Positions 12,586-24,879 of a stretch of DNA of 64,000 bases are shown piece after piece. Below the pieces are notes generated by a model that saw only the letters and a program-made list of their open reading frames with translations, was not told the origin of the DNA and made no database searches. Position 1 is the first letter of the stretch; every line of letters starts with the position of its first letter. Origin of the DNA: Sipunculus nudus. Lineage: Eukaryota; Annelida; Sipuncula; Golfingiida; Sipunculidae. The position numbers and the translations under genes were made by a program. The stretch is taken from contig CM049307.1 in assembly GCA_026874595.1 (NCBI GenBank), positions 8,333,579 through 8,397,578 on the forward strand, in the 5' to 3' direction.

Positions 12586-14130
12586 ACTAGATGTGTCTGA
12601 AATACACGAATGCCCCTGCCTGGGGCAAATTAGAAACATTTGTAAAATTTTGAAAAATTTTTTTAAGTTCAGGAGTGTCGTATGGTCAAAAGTAGTTCAA
12701 CAAGGGCAAAATGCAAACTCGATCTGTAACGGGTCATTATCAAGCAACACACCAAAAATCATGCCAGTATATGCAGGCATTGTGAAAAAAAGTCCATACA
12801 TGTGCATTTTCGATAAAAATTTCTGTCTTTCATGAAATTTTTTATGTTTAGGAGCCGTAAAACAATCAAAAGTAGGTCAACCAGGACGAAACGTGAACTC
12901 GATCTGTAACTGTCATTATCTGCCAAAACACATAAAAAATCAGGGTGGTATCTGCAGGCATTGAGGAAAAAAAGTCAGTACATATGCATTTGTTATGAAA
13001 ATTTCTAATTTTCATGAAACTTTCTATGTTCAGGAGCAGTCAGATGGTCAAAAGTAGGTCAACTGGGACAAAACAAGAACTCAATCTGTAACTGGTCATT
13101 ATCTGCCTACACACCAAAAATCAGGCCCGTATCTGCAGGCACTGCGAAAAAAAGTCCATACATGTGCACTTTTTTATGAAATTTTCTATGTTAGAGCACC
13201 GTCAAATGGTCAAAAGTAGGTCAACTGGGACAAAACGTGACCTCGATCTGTAACTGGTCATTATCTGCCCACACACCAAAAATCAGGCCAATATCTGCAG
13301 GTATTGCGAAGAAAAGTCTGTACAAGTGTATTTGTCATGAAAATTTATATTTAACATGAAATTTTCTATGTTCAGGAGCTGTAAAACAACCAAAAGTAGG
13401 TCAACTGGGACAAAACGCGAACTGGATCTGTAACTGATCAATATCTGCCCACACACCAAAAATCAGGCCAATATCTGCAGGCATTGCGAAAAAAAGTCTG
13501 TACATGTGTATTTGTCATGAAATTTCATACTTTTCATGAAATTTTCTATGTTCAGGAGCCGTAAAACGGTCAAAAGTAGGTCAACCGGGACGAAACGCGA
13601 ACTCGATCTGTAACTGGTCTATATCTGCCCACACACCAAAAATCAGGCCAATATCTGCAGGCATTGCGAAAAAAAGTCCGTACATGTGTATCTGTCATGA
13701 ATATTTCTATTTTTCATGAAATTTTCTAAGTTAAGGAGGCGTAAAACGTTCAAAAGTAGGTCAACCGGGACGAAACGCGAACTCGATCTGTAACTGGTCA
13801 TTATCTGCCCACACACAAAAAATCAGGCCAATATCTGCAGGCATTGCGAAAAAAAGTCCGTACATGTGTACATTTGTCATGAAAATTTCTATTTTTCATG
13901 AAATTTTTTAAGTTTAGGAGCCGTAAAACGGTCAAAAGTAGGTCAACCGGGAAGAAACGCGAACTCGATCTGTAACTGGTCTATATCTGCCCACACACCA
14001 AAAATCAGGCCAATATCTTGAGGCACTGCGAAAAAAGTCGTACAACTGTTTGATTTCGGAATGACGGAAGGCCGGAATGACGGACATGGGTAAAACTATA
14101 TGCCCCGGCCACTTTGTGGCGGGGGCATAA
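12586..14130 (+). mobile_element. Family D pearl/Helentron-like element, full length, eight monomers
   Basis: The left end is ACTAGATGTGTCTG, followed by a small stem (TGCCCC-TGCC-TGGGGCA, 12612-12627). The core has about eight monomers of about 180 bp, each with GTCAAAAGTAGGTCAAC, GAACTCGATCTGTAACTGG and CACACACCAAAAATCAGGCC. Monomers from about 13560 on are nearly identical (CGGGACGAAACGCGAACTCG), so expansion is recent at the right side. It ends in GGAATGACGG-type repeats and a stem-loop at 14099-14129 (TATGCCCC.GCCA / TGGC.GGGGCATA). No transposase or helicase is encoded. Confidence 0.8.
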
Positions 14131-15689
14131 AAATATGTTTTTACCAATTCATGTGATTAAGGCCAGCTATAACTATTTCCTCTTGAACGATTACCTCTGA
14201 AGCATTCATTCATGTCTGAACTAAACAGGTTCATTTTCTTTTTTTTATTTTCATACATATGCAGGAGCAAGAACACATTTTAATAACTGTCTGGAGGTTA
14301 AAGAGCAAAGTTTCCAGTTTGATGCATAAAATGAAAGAAACATTTTTCCTCGTACAACTACACATATGGTTACTTCTTAGACCCACATTCAATCTTCACT
14401 GAAAGACATTTCATGTGTTAGCTAATGAAGCAAAACTCCTCACAGTCAATTACGAAATAGTTGTATGAGCTGACTTAAAAACAGTTTAATGTTTAATAAG
14501 ATCACTGCTATTTACTATTATGTGACTGGTAATAACAACGATTACCTGCTGTTGTTTACCATATTAGTACAGGGGGGAGGGGGGAATGGGCAGATATTGT
14601 CAATTATGCATCAGTGTATTTGATAGTCGGGATCATGCAAACAGCAAGGTTCCTGGTATTAAAATCAGATTTCATAATATTTTACAGATTATAATCACAG
14701 ACTGAACAGTTCCCAGGACCTGATAATGGTTAACAGTCCACAACTTACTGACACTACTATATTTTAATTTCTATCGTGTCTTGCACATATAAATGGAGAA
14801 CATGCTGACATATTCAAAAACAGTACAAAACAGTGTATCACCTTCAAAATGTTTGCCATCCTAACTGAAGAAACTACTGGCATTGAAATATCTTACAGCT
14901 TTTGTTGTAAAAATCAAACCTAATTAACAGAAGAATTTTCTTTCTAGATAAATTTATCTAATGTTACACTGAGCAGCAACAAATTAAGTAATGATGATAT
15001 GCGGTTGTATAACCATATCACTGATGTGAAGATTAAAATGTTTTATTATTTGTAAATAAGGCACCATGTACCAGTAAACAACAACATCCTCTTTAACTTA
15101 CGCTTCCTTATATACAATTATAACTTAGACAAAAGTGCTAAAACACATTAATTAAGATCAAGGTCACATGCAGAGTTTAGGTAACTAGTAACCAAACTGT
15201 ACCTAAGATCATGTAGCCTTTAGCCAGGTAGTTACATCAGAAATGCCTGTGCTACATGGCTAACTTTGCTATATAAATATGTAACAATAATCTTCTGTAG
15301 TCAACAGGTGTGTTACCTAGTCTGAGCCACAGCGCTCATTAAAGGTGACATTCTATAGATGAATGGGCCTTACAGGCTGCAGAGTGCACATGCACTTAAC
15401 ACTAAGTACTGAAGTACACACAACTATAAACTTTACCTATCCTGCCCTCCTGGGTGATGACAAGCACTATGACACTAAACCCAACTAGAATATCAGCAGA
15501 AGCTGACAAAAGCCCTCAGCCAAAAGAACAGTGTTTAAGAGTTGGTAACAGTAACAAGTACTAAATATCTGTTCTCACATGGATGTACATGTATATCTAT
15601 ACATGTCTCAGTTATAAATTTAAAATGGAGAGGTATGTACCATGATTCATAACAATCCACCAAATGCTTCCTGAAAAATAAGCTTCTAA

Positions 15690-16157
15690 GTTTTATTCTA
15701 TTATAAGCTCTGTGACCTTTAAAAGTAGGTCAAGGTCACCCATCTTTAAACATGAACAAGATTTTTGTCGACAAGCCCAAAGTTGAAAAATCTGATAAAA
15801 ATTCATTAAAAATCAAAAATTGTAGGTGGCGCCACCAAACTTGTGTAGCAGGTACAGACTATCAGTCCCAATAATCATAGTAAGTTTTGTGAAAATCCAC
15901 CAAATGGTTCCTGAGTAATAAGCATCTAAGTGTTTTTCTATAATCAGCTCTAAAATGTAGAAAAATAGGTCAAGGTCACCCATCTTCAAACTTGACCGAG
16001 ATTTAGTCGTTATACATCTTTACCGAGGAAATAAAATTCTGACGGTGAATCATTTTCAAGATATCCCGCTCACAAGGTAAAAGTTAACGGACGCCGGACG
16101 GATGGACGGACAGCTTGGGTGACGACAATAGCCCATCAGCCTAAGGGCTGAGGGCTA
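15690..16157 (+). mobile_element. Family E pearl/Helentron-like element
   Basis: About two monomers (AATAAGCTTCTAAGTTTT.., AGGTCAAGGTCACCCATCTT) with the exact palindrome GGTGGCGCCACC at 15825-15836. It then has GGACGCCGGACGGATGGACGG and a terminal stem-loop at 16129-16157 (TAGCCC..AGCC / GGCT..GGGCTA). The left end is not clear. Confidence 0.7.
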
Positions 16158-16221
16158 AAACTAAATATTTGGTTATGAAGGGTTTAGGGTTATTTTATCA
16201 TATCCCCATCACTTTAGTGCA

Positions 16222-16404
16222 AAAAGGTGCCATAAAAACACACAGCTGAACTGGAGGTGTTATAACACAGAAAATACAGACACTCGCAATGAAAACACAC
16301 ACAGCTGAACTGGAGGTGTTATAACACAGTAAATACTGACACTCACAATGAAAACACACACAGCTTTAACTGTAGGTGTTATAACAGTAAATACAGACAC
16401 TCAC
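16222..16404 (-). repeat. About 62-bp tandem repeat that copies the exon 3 splice donor
   Basis: Three units directly downstream (on the minus strand) of SMURF exon 3. Each starts with GTGAGTGTC.GTATTT.C (GCGAGTG in the farthest unit) and contains TGTTATAACACCTCCAGTTC and AGCTGTGTGTGTTTTCATT. The first unit supplies the real donor of exon 3; units two and three carry donor-like copies inside the intron. Confidence 0.85.
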
Positions 16405-16513
16405 AGATCATAATGTTGGTTCCACTTGGGGTCGAGGGTAGCTTTGCAGGTTTCTGTAGAGTGGCACTGGCCTGAACCATCCACGCTTATCTTGGCAAAT
16501 GGATCAGGGAGAC
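16405..16513 (-). CDS. SMURF: SMURF coding exon 3 (C2 domain)
   Basis: Encodes residues 32-66, beginning LPDPFAKISVDGSGQ and ending DPKWNQHYD, plus two bases of Leu67. LPDPF.K, DGS.QCHST and LDPKWN are the hallmark C2 strands of SMURF1/2. The acceptor is TTTTCAG| and the donor is GATCT|GTGAGTG. The intron begins directly inside a tandem repeat whose unit also contains the donor sequence (see the repeat at 16222-16404). No frameshift or lost residue is visible. Confidence 0.96.
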
Positions 16514-17269
16514 CTGAAAAGTCTGTACATTCTTTATATCTCTGATAATATACCAAGGGGACCAGTTAGTTAATATACTTCATCCAATATCCCTTATTGT
16601 TATGTTAACCAAGTTAACTTTGACAACCTAAATTATATGTCAGTGCTCACTTTGGAAATCATTAACATTACTAAACAGCTGGCAGAGACTTAATAATTTT
16701 CCTACAAATGCCTAGAATCAGGGAAAATACACAACACATTAATAAAAAATTTTTAAAATTAATGTCATAAATTTACTCTGCATGTTACCTGTTGAGGTAT
16801 ATCATTATCTAATGACAGTTTTAGCTTTTTGTGCATCCATGTATGAATTGTAGCTATAGGCCCAGGATCCAGGTTATCTCCCTTCATTTGTGGTCCAATA
16901 ATTTTTAACTACATGGATTTCCTGTGACTGGCTGCTGCTATTTCCAGTCAAAAGTCATCTCTCAGCCTCTGCTTGAGCAAGATGAAATTTGAAAATAATG
17001 GATTCAGCAACTGACATCTGACATTCTACTCAACAAGTCTAATTTTCCAGGGTAGCACTATGGACACAGTAACAGAGCTATTTCCTGTACAATTTCCAGG
17101 TAGCACCTCACAGATTATTACCTGAAGTCACCAGTCATGGTCTTGCAGACTGTTTCTTTACTACCTTTAACAGTTCATGAAAAGCTATGAAAATATATGT
17201 TTTGTTAAAATTACAGTAGAATAACCCAAACAAATATATAGAACAATTATATAATATGCCAATACTTAC

Positions 17270-17308
17270 GGAAAAAGTCTTTCTTGGCTAGGTTCTTGGC
17301 ACATAAAA
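17270..17308 (-). CDS. SMURF: SMURF coding exon 2 (start of C2 domain)
   Basis: A 39-base exon encoding V/LCAKNLAKKDFF/R (residues 18-31), the first beta strand and loop of the C2 domain. It matches the family's LCAKNLAKKDFF almost letter for letter. The acceptor is CTGTTTCAG| and the donor is TTCC|GTAAGT. Phases fit exon 1 (one base carried in) and exon 3 (C plus GT gives Arg31). It is separated from exon 1 by about 23.9 kb of repeat-rich intron. It is too short to appear as an open frame and was found by its sequence. Confidence 0.95.
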
Positions 17309-18285
17309 CTGAAACAGAAAAAGAAAAGAATAATAATTTTCAAGAACAAAAGCAGGTGTACAAAAAAAAATATTTCAGGGAATATGTCTGGTCATGTTAA
17401 AGAAACAATAAATGAACTTGGACATACTGAGATCAGAGAAAAAAACACTTCCTGTAAAAGACCTGAAATTGACTGTGGTATATAATATATTACAGAGTTT
17501 TAATACCATGCATTTTGCCTTACTTTTTGTAGTGATATTGGATGAATGAAAAATATAGACAGTGTAATGTGTGATAGACACTAATGGTGGCAAACATCAT
17601 ACAAATTACCATTACACACAGCCTATACTATATAAACACCAACAGCAAAATCATAATATTAGGTAGTTTTGACAAGAAACACTTTGTTAAAACAGTTAAC
17701 ACATTATCACGGGACTATGATAACAAAGGCTTTATCACTGTTTAATCTGGTCCCCGCACAGCAGCCAAGTACATGAACTTATGACTGGTCTCAGATATAC
17801 AGGGTGTGTCACAAGAGAAGGGTAACCCTAAAATATATCAGCAGGGACCCCCCCCCCCAAAGGAAATTTGACAAGCTACCTGAAAAAGTGAAAAGAGGCA
17901 TGAAAAGTTACCAAAATGGGGGAGACAATCAGAAAGTAAGCCAGAGAGTACAGGAAACAATGAAAGGTACAGAGGATTGCAAATACTTGTAAAGGTACCA
18001 AAAATGGTATAGGAAATTCAGGAAATGTATTTCTGATGGTTAAAACAAACCTGGATAGTTACCTCAGCTGTTAAAAGACAATCTGGGTGGATACTTCACA
18101 CAGTAACAGAAAACCTAAATAGTTTCCACAGATGGTACAGGTCTAAAGGAAATATAAAAAGTGGTAGACAGTATCTCTAATTTCTAAAGTACCTCAAATG
18201 GTAAGAGGAAATCTGAGGTGTAGATATCTCAAATGGTCAAGAATATCTGAAAATATACCTCAAGTGACAAAGGAAAACCTTGAAA

Positions 18286-18480
18286 GGCACCTCAGGTGAT
18301 AAGGAGAAATCTGTAAAGGCACCTCAGGTGATAAGGAGAAATCTGTAAAGGCATCTCAGGTGATAAGGAGAAATCTGTAAAGGCATCTCAGGTGATAAGG
18401 AGAAATCTGTAAAGGCATCTCAGGTGATAAGGAGAAATCTGTAAAGGCATCTCAGGTGATAAGGAGAAATCTGTAAAGGC
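18286..18480. repeat. 32-bp minisatellite, six near-identical units
   Basis: Unit GCATCTCAGGTGATAAGGAG followed by AAATCTGTAAAG. Older, degenerate copies of the same theme (CTCAGGTGAT..AA..GAAA.CTGTAAAGG) extend from about 18060 to 18710, so a young block sits inside an old array. Confidence 0.9.
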
Positions 18481-21400
18481 ATCTCAGGTGAAAAAAGAAA
18501 ACCTTGAAAAGCATCTCTGGTGACAAAGAGAAATCTGTATATACATTTCAGGTAACATAGGAAGATCTGTAAAGGGGCGTCAGGTGATAAGGGGAAATCT
18601 GAAAAGGTGCCTCAGATGATAAAAGATAATATGGAAAGGTGCCTCAGATGATAAAGAGATATCTATAAAGGTATCTTACAGTCAGATGGTATAAGAAAAT
18701 ATGCAAAGGGGCCTCAAAAGTACTACTAAATTCTTAATGTTCCAAAATAGATAAATTATGCTGTGATAGTAACTGATGTGGAAAAGGTTAACATGAATGA
18801 AGCTCCAGTAATCAAGATACTTCAAGTGAATGTACTGAATAGCTGATCTCTCAACATGTACAAGTTCTAGTTCTTATTGAACAGGGAGGGGTTAAATGAA
18901 TGAAAAGCAGTATTCAATTGCAGGATTACATGATACAGAACAGGTACAAACATGTAATCTCTTTCATTGTCTATTTACCCTTACTCAGTTCACTACAATC
19001 TGTCATGAATAAAAAAGCACTTAATGATTTTCTGTCCAGACCTCCCATCAGAGTTATGAATTGTGAAACATCACTGTGTGACTAGGTACAGGTAGCAGGG
19101 ATCCTAGCTTCTCACTGACAACTGTCCACAGTATCCAAAACAGACTCCTGTTAATGTATTTGTAGTCCATCTGTATCAACCAATATCATTAAAAGAACAC
19201 CCAATTTTTATGTGAGAGAATTTTGTCACCTTCATGTAATTTTCCTGCATAATCATCCAGATGATTATCATCAGGTCAGGTGTCACTTGATGAATTTGTG
19301 ATGTGGAAGTTGGAAGAAGTAAAAACAGATAGAGTTAAACAAGAAAGCTAAATTCTGAATTTTTTATTTGCCCCATATATGTTTATATTCAAGCTTATTG
19401 GTGCATAGAAGGGCTTAAAACAAACTGGAGCTGCTGAGACTGAGACTGGCGATCACATAACCAATATGCAGATTAAACCAAAACAGTCAATGGTCTAGCT
19501 GAACCATGTCTTGATACACACACACAAGTACATAAAAACACTCAATATGTTTGGTGGGCTAGAGTAAGGCATGAGAATGTTCATCATGAGTTGTAACCTA
19601 CATATATACAAGGAAAATGGACTCAGGTCATAAATAATCCTGTTTTGAAGAATCTGACACTGAATTGGTGAATAAAAGATACCATAATATACTCAAAGCA
19701 GAATACTGAAGAGTTAACATGACAGAATACCAAAGGGTCTTACTTACAGAAAAGCTGCAGATAGTAATTACCCAATACCCAAGATCTGCCCCCCCCCCTG
19801 CTCCTGGCGTTTCTGTTTCTGTCCAGCTTTATCTGCCTGAGACTGTTCTGACAGCTGACTGACATGTCTATCAGCCCACTTAGTAGGCTAGCTGCATGGA
19901 ATGCTGCTCCAGTAAACAGATTATAACAGCAGCACAATACTGTACTCAACAGACAGCCCCGCTGCTGGTCACTTGTATTTATCCTCCTTCCTGGCTTATC
20001 CAGGCACTCTGGCAGTTCTCCCCAGCCCTCTGTACAGCCATGAATACAGGACTGATAACTTGATCCATATCCAAATATATGATGTGATCCAAAAAAGACT
20101 ATGAAAGCAACTATACTTACAGACTGACTACTGTCATGATTATTGGCCCCCACCCTCTAATACAGAAACTAATTCTGTGACCTTTCAGTTTTTGTATTAT
20201 TCAGTTCACTTTTCATCAATCACATCAACAAGCAAGTACAAAAACTAAGGCATAGCCATAATCCATTTTAAATGAGACTAACATCTACATATGTTATTTA
20301 ATGGGACAAACATATACAAATAAGAAAACCTTCAAACATATGAAGCTTAGTGTAAATAGCTGTTCAACACTTTACAATCATGATTTCATGATTTACAACT
20401 GGTGTTTGGTTCAGGCCAGGAAATTTTAACGTGATGTATTTTTAAGTCAGCAACTAATTATATTTATAGTAATGAATGTGGAAGTTTAGATATGTTCCCT
20501 GACAGAATCATACTACAACCTCATAATGGTGAGGACACGGTAAAATAAACAGTGTGAATCTTAGATGTAGCTTATTCACATCCAGTCACAACATGCTTCT
20601 TCAGATGAAACAAAATCCTTTGTTGAGTAACCTTACAGTATAACTGTATCCCTGCTCTAACACCTTGACAATTCACACCGGGACTGTATATTTACAAGTG
20701 TGCATGTGGGGTTTGGTTGTTTTAGTAGATATCATAGCCCAGGACAGGCTAATATTCTGATGCACAGGATTCAGAGAGCCCTGGCTGCCTTTAACTTTTT
20801 TATTTATATGACAGCCAACTGAGGTGAAAAGTTACTATGTAGGCCTACAGTGGTCCTTGATTCAATCACAGAAGAAAAGACTTTTCATCAAAAACTTTGC
20901 CTTGTTTCATGTTTACAAACTGCTTTTGAGAACCTAGAAGGGTGACGACCACAAACCACACAAACAGTCACTCAGCACGACACCTACTTTGCAGGAGGTA
21001 TTATTACCTGAATTCCACCTAGGCCACAAGCTGTTGTCCATTCACCATGAGAGGGCAGGGCCTTGGGAACAGCCATACACAAAATCAGGCCAGGCAGGGG
21101 TTTATTATACTGTAGTAGTTTTACTGGTCTCTCAATTCTTTCATTTAGCACAGTAGGAAACTGGATATGAAGGCATTTCCCAGGCTTTACATTTTTATTT
21201 TTTATTTTTTAGAACTGTTTTAAAACTATTTAAAAGGCCATGATCCAGGGCAAAAGTTAACAAAAGTAAGTGTACTTTTGAGAATAGAATGGTGTATGTT
21301 GTAATGTCAAGTTGTAACTAAACATTACTTCCCCACCAAATACTTAGTAATTGTACAAACAACCTAGCAGATGTTGCATTTTGTCAATGTGTAACAATCT

Positions 21401-24400
21401 CAAAATCCACTACTTGAAGGCGCATCACCGGTTAAACACAGAAACCAAGAACATTGTTTTTGTATACAAGCTCTGATGTTAATCATGTGTTCTATATACG
21501 AGGTACATACATATATACCTGGAGCCACTGTACTTCAGGGGCAGGTTATTTCTCACACTGGGCTGCATCAAACGTTAGGAAAGGTATTCTGTTGACATTT
21601 ACATTCTGACAGACACAAAAAGACGAATTGTGTCATCAAGGTTGCATTCTTGGCTGCAATATACACATCAGCCGGTAAACAAGGCTGATATATAACATTA
21701 CTCTTACCAAATCAAGCATGGAGTACTACTGAGCCAAGATGAATATAATATAATCAAGTGGTTCTCAAATTAAGGCGAGTCAAGTCTGTAGATGAATAGA
21801 GAACAGTGGTTGATTCACCACAACAATATGAACCAATCTTAATGAGGTCTAAACTGATACTAGTTCAATGAAATCAAGACAAGCAGATACATATACTTGT
21901 ACTCACAGAGCGCACGCGTCCCACAAGCCTGATCATTCATGATCTCAACTCTCACTCTCCATCCTATTTTAGAGCCAGAAACCAAAATTTTATAGGATCT
22001 TCCCTTGCTTATGTTCCACCCCTCCACAATATGTTGTGGGAACTGGTGTTTTTTTTGTTTGTTTTTTTTTGCAATTCTGCAAACAGACAAACCAGCAAAC
22101 ACACAGATATGAGTGAAAAAATAACCCTTAAGAAGTGAAAAATACAGTAAAGCATTAAACAAATTTTCCAGGATAAATAAAATTTTCCTGCCTATGTTAA
22201 AACTTTCATCAAGCCCTTAGTGCACGTGAAGTTGACATACATGTATGCCTTATCAGTGGTTGGGATCATTCACAAGTCCTATTATGAGGGGATGCTATAA
22301 ACTCAGGCACTGTTCCAGATCACTCTGAATTAAACATTCATCAAACTAGACACTACTGGTATCTAAACGCACAGCTGAGTGGTCTGCCACTGTCCCCTGT
22401 CGCGCTATCATATCCCTCTCAGTTGTAGAGACAGCTTCATACTGTAGTAATGATTTTTGGTTCAGTGGTGATTATTAATAATGACATTTTCTATATATAA
22501 GAATAAACATTACTGAATCACCCCTAATATTCATCCTGATTTTATCCATCTTTAGCTCTAAATAAATCCCGAGTACATTATTACTGGAACCTGAAGCAAA
22601 ATGCAACGCCTGGGAAACACTGTATAACAAACACATCCAAACATATAAGGTTCCGTTTTTTTGTTTTTTTTAATTTTTTTTTAATGAAACTGACAATTAA
22701 TAGTATCAAATATTCTAAAGGAAAAATACTAAAATATGACGTAAAAAAGTGACCCTCCCATGCATAAGGTTGTCAGATCCCAGTTTAGTTAAAACTTGTT
22801 TTATTGATGACAAAAAAAATTAAAACAGGATTTTTAATCGTGTCGTATTCAAGCATAGGTAAATCATGCTGTATAAACTTGGATACTTGTAGAAATATCA
22901 CAGCCAATGTTTTCAAATTCTTTGAACACTGAAGATAGTTTACCTGGGCATATATGTGTGTGCATTTCATAGCGTGAACAGGTCACAATCAATGGAACAG
23001 CGTTGCCTGCCTGTGAAAGGCCTGAAGTTTTATAAGGTAAACACAAAGCTGTCACCTGCCTTGCTTAAAAAAAGTTGATTACTTCTGTTTACAACAAAGA
23101 TGCAAAATAAATAATCTTGCACTGTTTTGCAAAATAAAAAATTCTACTTAAAAATAACTGACTAAAGTCAATAGGACAATGACCTGTGATAAGTTTTCTG
23201 AGACAGACATAACAAACCCAGAACCAGAAACAATGCTTAATTAGAGGATGATGTAAGGTGCATCCATAATTCATGCTCCTTCCTGCAGGAAGTGAAAGAA
23301 ACCCCCTCCCCCCCCCCCCCCCCACTCCACTGGTGGCAGTTTTATCTTGTGTGAGTCACTCTCAGTAACTTGTTCTTTATTTCTGTGGTCCTGGAACACC
23401 TGCTTCCCAGCAAGCTTCATTGATTTTATTCTTATCATCAGTCCATCATGGCTGGTGAATAGTAGATGATGATAAAGAACTGCCCATCACTCTACGATTA
23501 CTCTGTTAATATATTTATATATTGCTCTGCTAGTCCTAAGAGGTTCCTTGATGTTTACAATATTAACATGAAACCCTGAAATGCCCACATATTTTAAGTA
23601 AGAAATACTTAACGAGCATGTCTACAGAACATTAGTGGTTCAAGTAAAGAGCATGTCAAAACTATCACAAATTTTATAACTGCTGAAGGCTCATCAACGT
23701 TGGTGCTTCCTCAGTTACAGGGAATTTGTTTCCACTGTCACTTCCCAAGATAATTGCAGTTTTATCTGAATGTTTTGGTCTGGACTTAATCACCATGTAA
23801 AACTATTACAGCTCCACCAGGAAGTGAGGTATAAGGTTTTCCTTTGGTTGATTGGTTGGTCTGTTGGCAACTTTACTTAAATGTTAAGAACAGTTCTGAT
23901 GAAATTTTGTGGAGGGCTATGATAACATCAAAGGAACAATCCATTAAAGTTTTGGAGAAAAACTGGATCACAATTATATACTTTTTATTCAAAGGATGAT
24001 GTATCATTGTGACACAGGGTAATTCCTTTGTCCTCGATGGAGGCCACCTATTTTAGCAGTGATTGTTCTGCTGTTCATCAGATGAACCTGTGTTACTGAA
24101 GTGTGACACCATGTAAACACATGCATGGGTATCTATCAGACTTTGACTACACATCTAGTGCTACTTAAAATGACATGACAGGACACACATCAGAACAGAT
24201 ACTGTGTCCATGCTGTCATACAAGATTATGCTGATGTACATGGTACATTTGACTCCAACAAAGGCAGGTGATTTCATCCGTGAGAAATAATATCGACAAT
24301 TTTGTTCTTAATTTTCTGGCAAAGACAGGCTTCACAAAGCTTACAGTAAAGGTTTTAGTTTATAATTCTGAATCTGAGCTGTATGGAAAATACTGCTGGA

Positions 24401-24564
24401 AAGACACCATAAAAGTATTTTAAAGCAAAGAAGTTGCAAACAGAGGCTCATAACAAATACACCCTTTCACATTATCCAGACAAAACCTCCAAAGCTACCA
24501 CTGCGAAGGGGACCAGAAATTTTACATCAATTTAGAAATTAACATTGTCACATCAGGGTTAGTA

Positions 24565-24879
24565 GATGGTCTGGTGGTTTAAGTATTGGACTTAGCAGAG
24601 GGTCTGGTGGTTAAGTATAGGACTTAGCAGAGGGTCTAGTCTTTAAAGTATTGGACTTAGCAGAGGGTCTGGTGGTTTAAGTATTGGACTTAGCAGAGGG
24701 TCTGGTGGTTTAAGTATTGGACTTAGCAGAGGGTCTGGTGGGTTAAGTGTAGGACTTAGCAGAGGGTCTGATGATTTAAGTATTGGACTTAGCAGAGGGT
24801 CTCGTGGTTTAAGTGTAGGACTTAGCAGAGGGTCTGGTGGTTTAAGTATAGGCCTTAGCAGAGGGTCTGATGGCTTAAG
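24565..24879. repeat. 33-bp minisatellite, left part (about 10 units)
   Basis: Unit TTAGCAGAGGGTCTGGTGGT followed by TTAAGTATTGGAC, with variants (TATAGGAC, TCGTGG, TGATGA). The array is cut at 24880 by an inserted transposon and resumes at 26945. Confidence 0.95.

Larger units (their letters stand above)
9868..16404 (-). other. SMURF: SMURF intron 3
   Basis: A 6.5 kb intron. It holds a poly-G run near 10283-10297, scattered AGGTCAAGGTCA-like sites near 11090-11130, the family D element (12586-14130), the family E element (15690-16157) and a short tandem repeat ending at the exon (16222-16404). In 9868-12585 and 14131-15690 I see no exon or other nameable feature. Confidence 0.85.
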
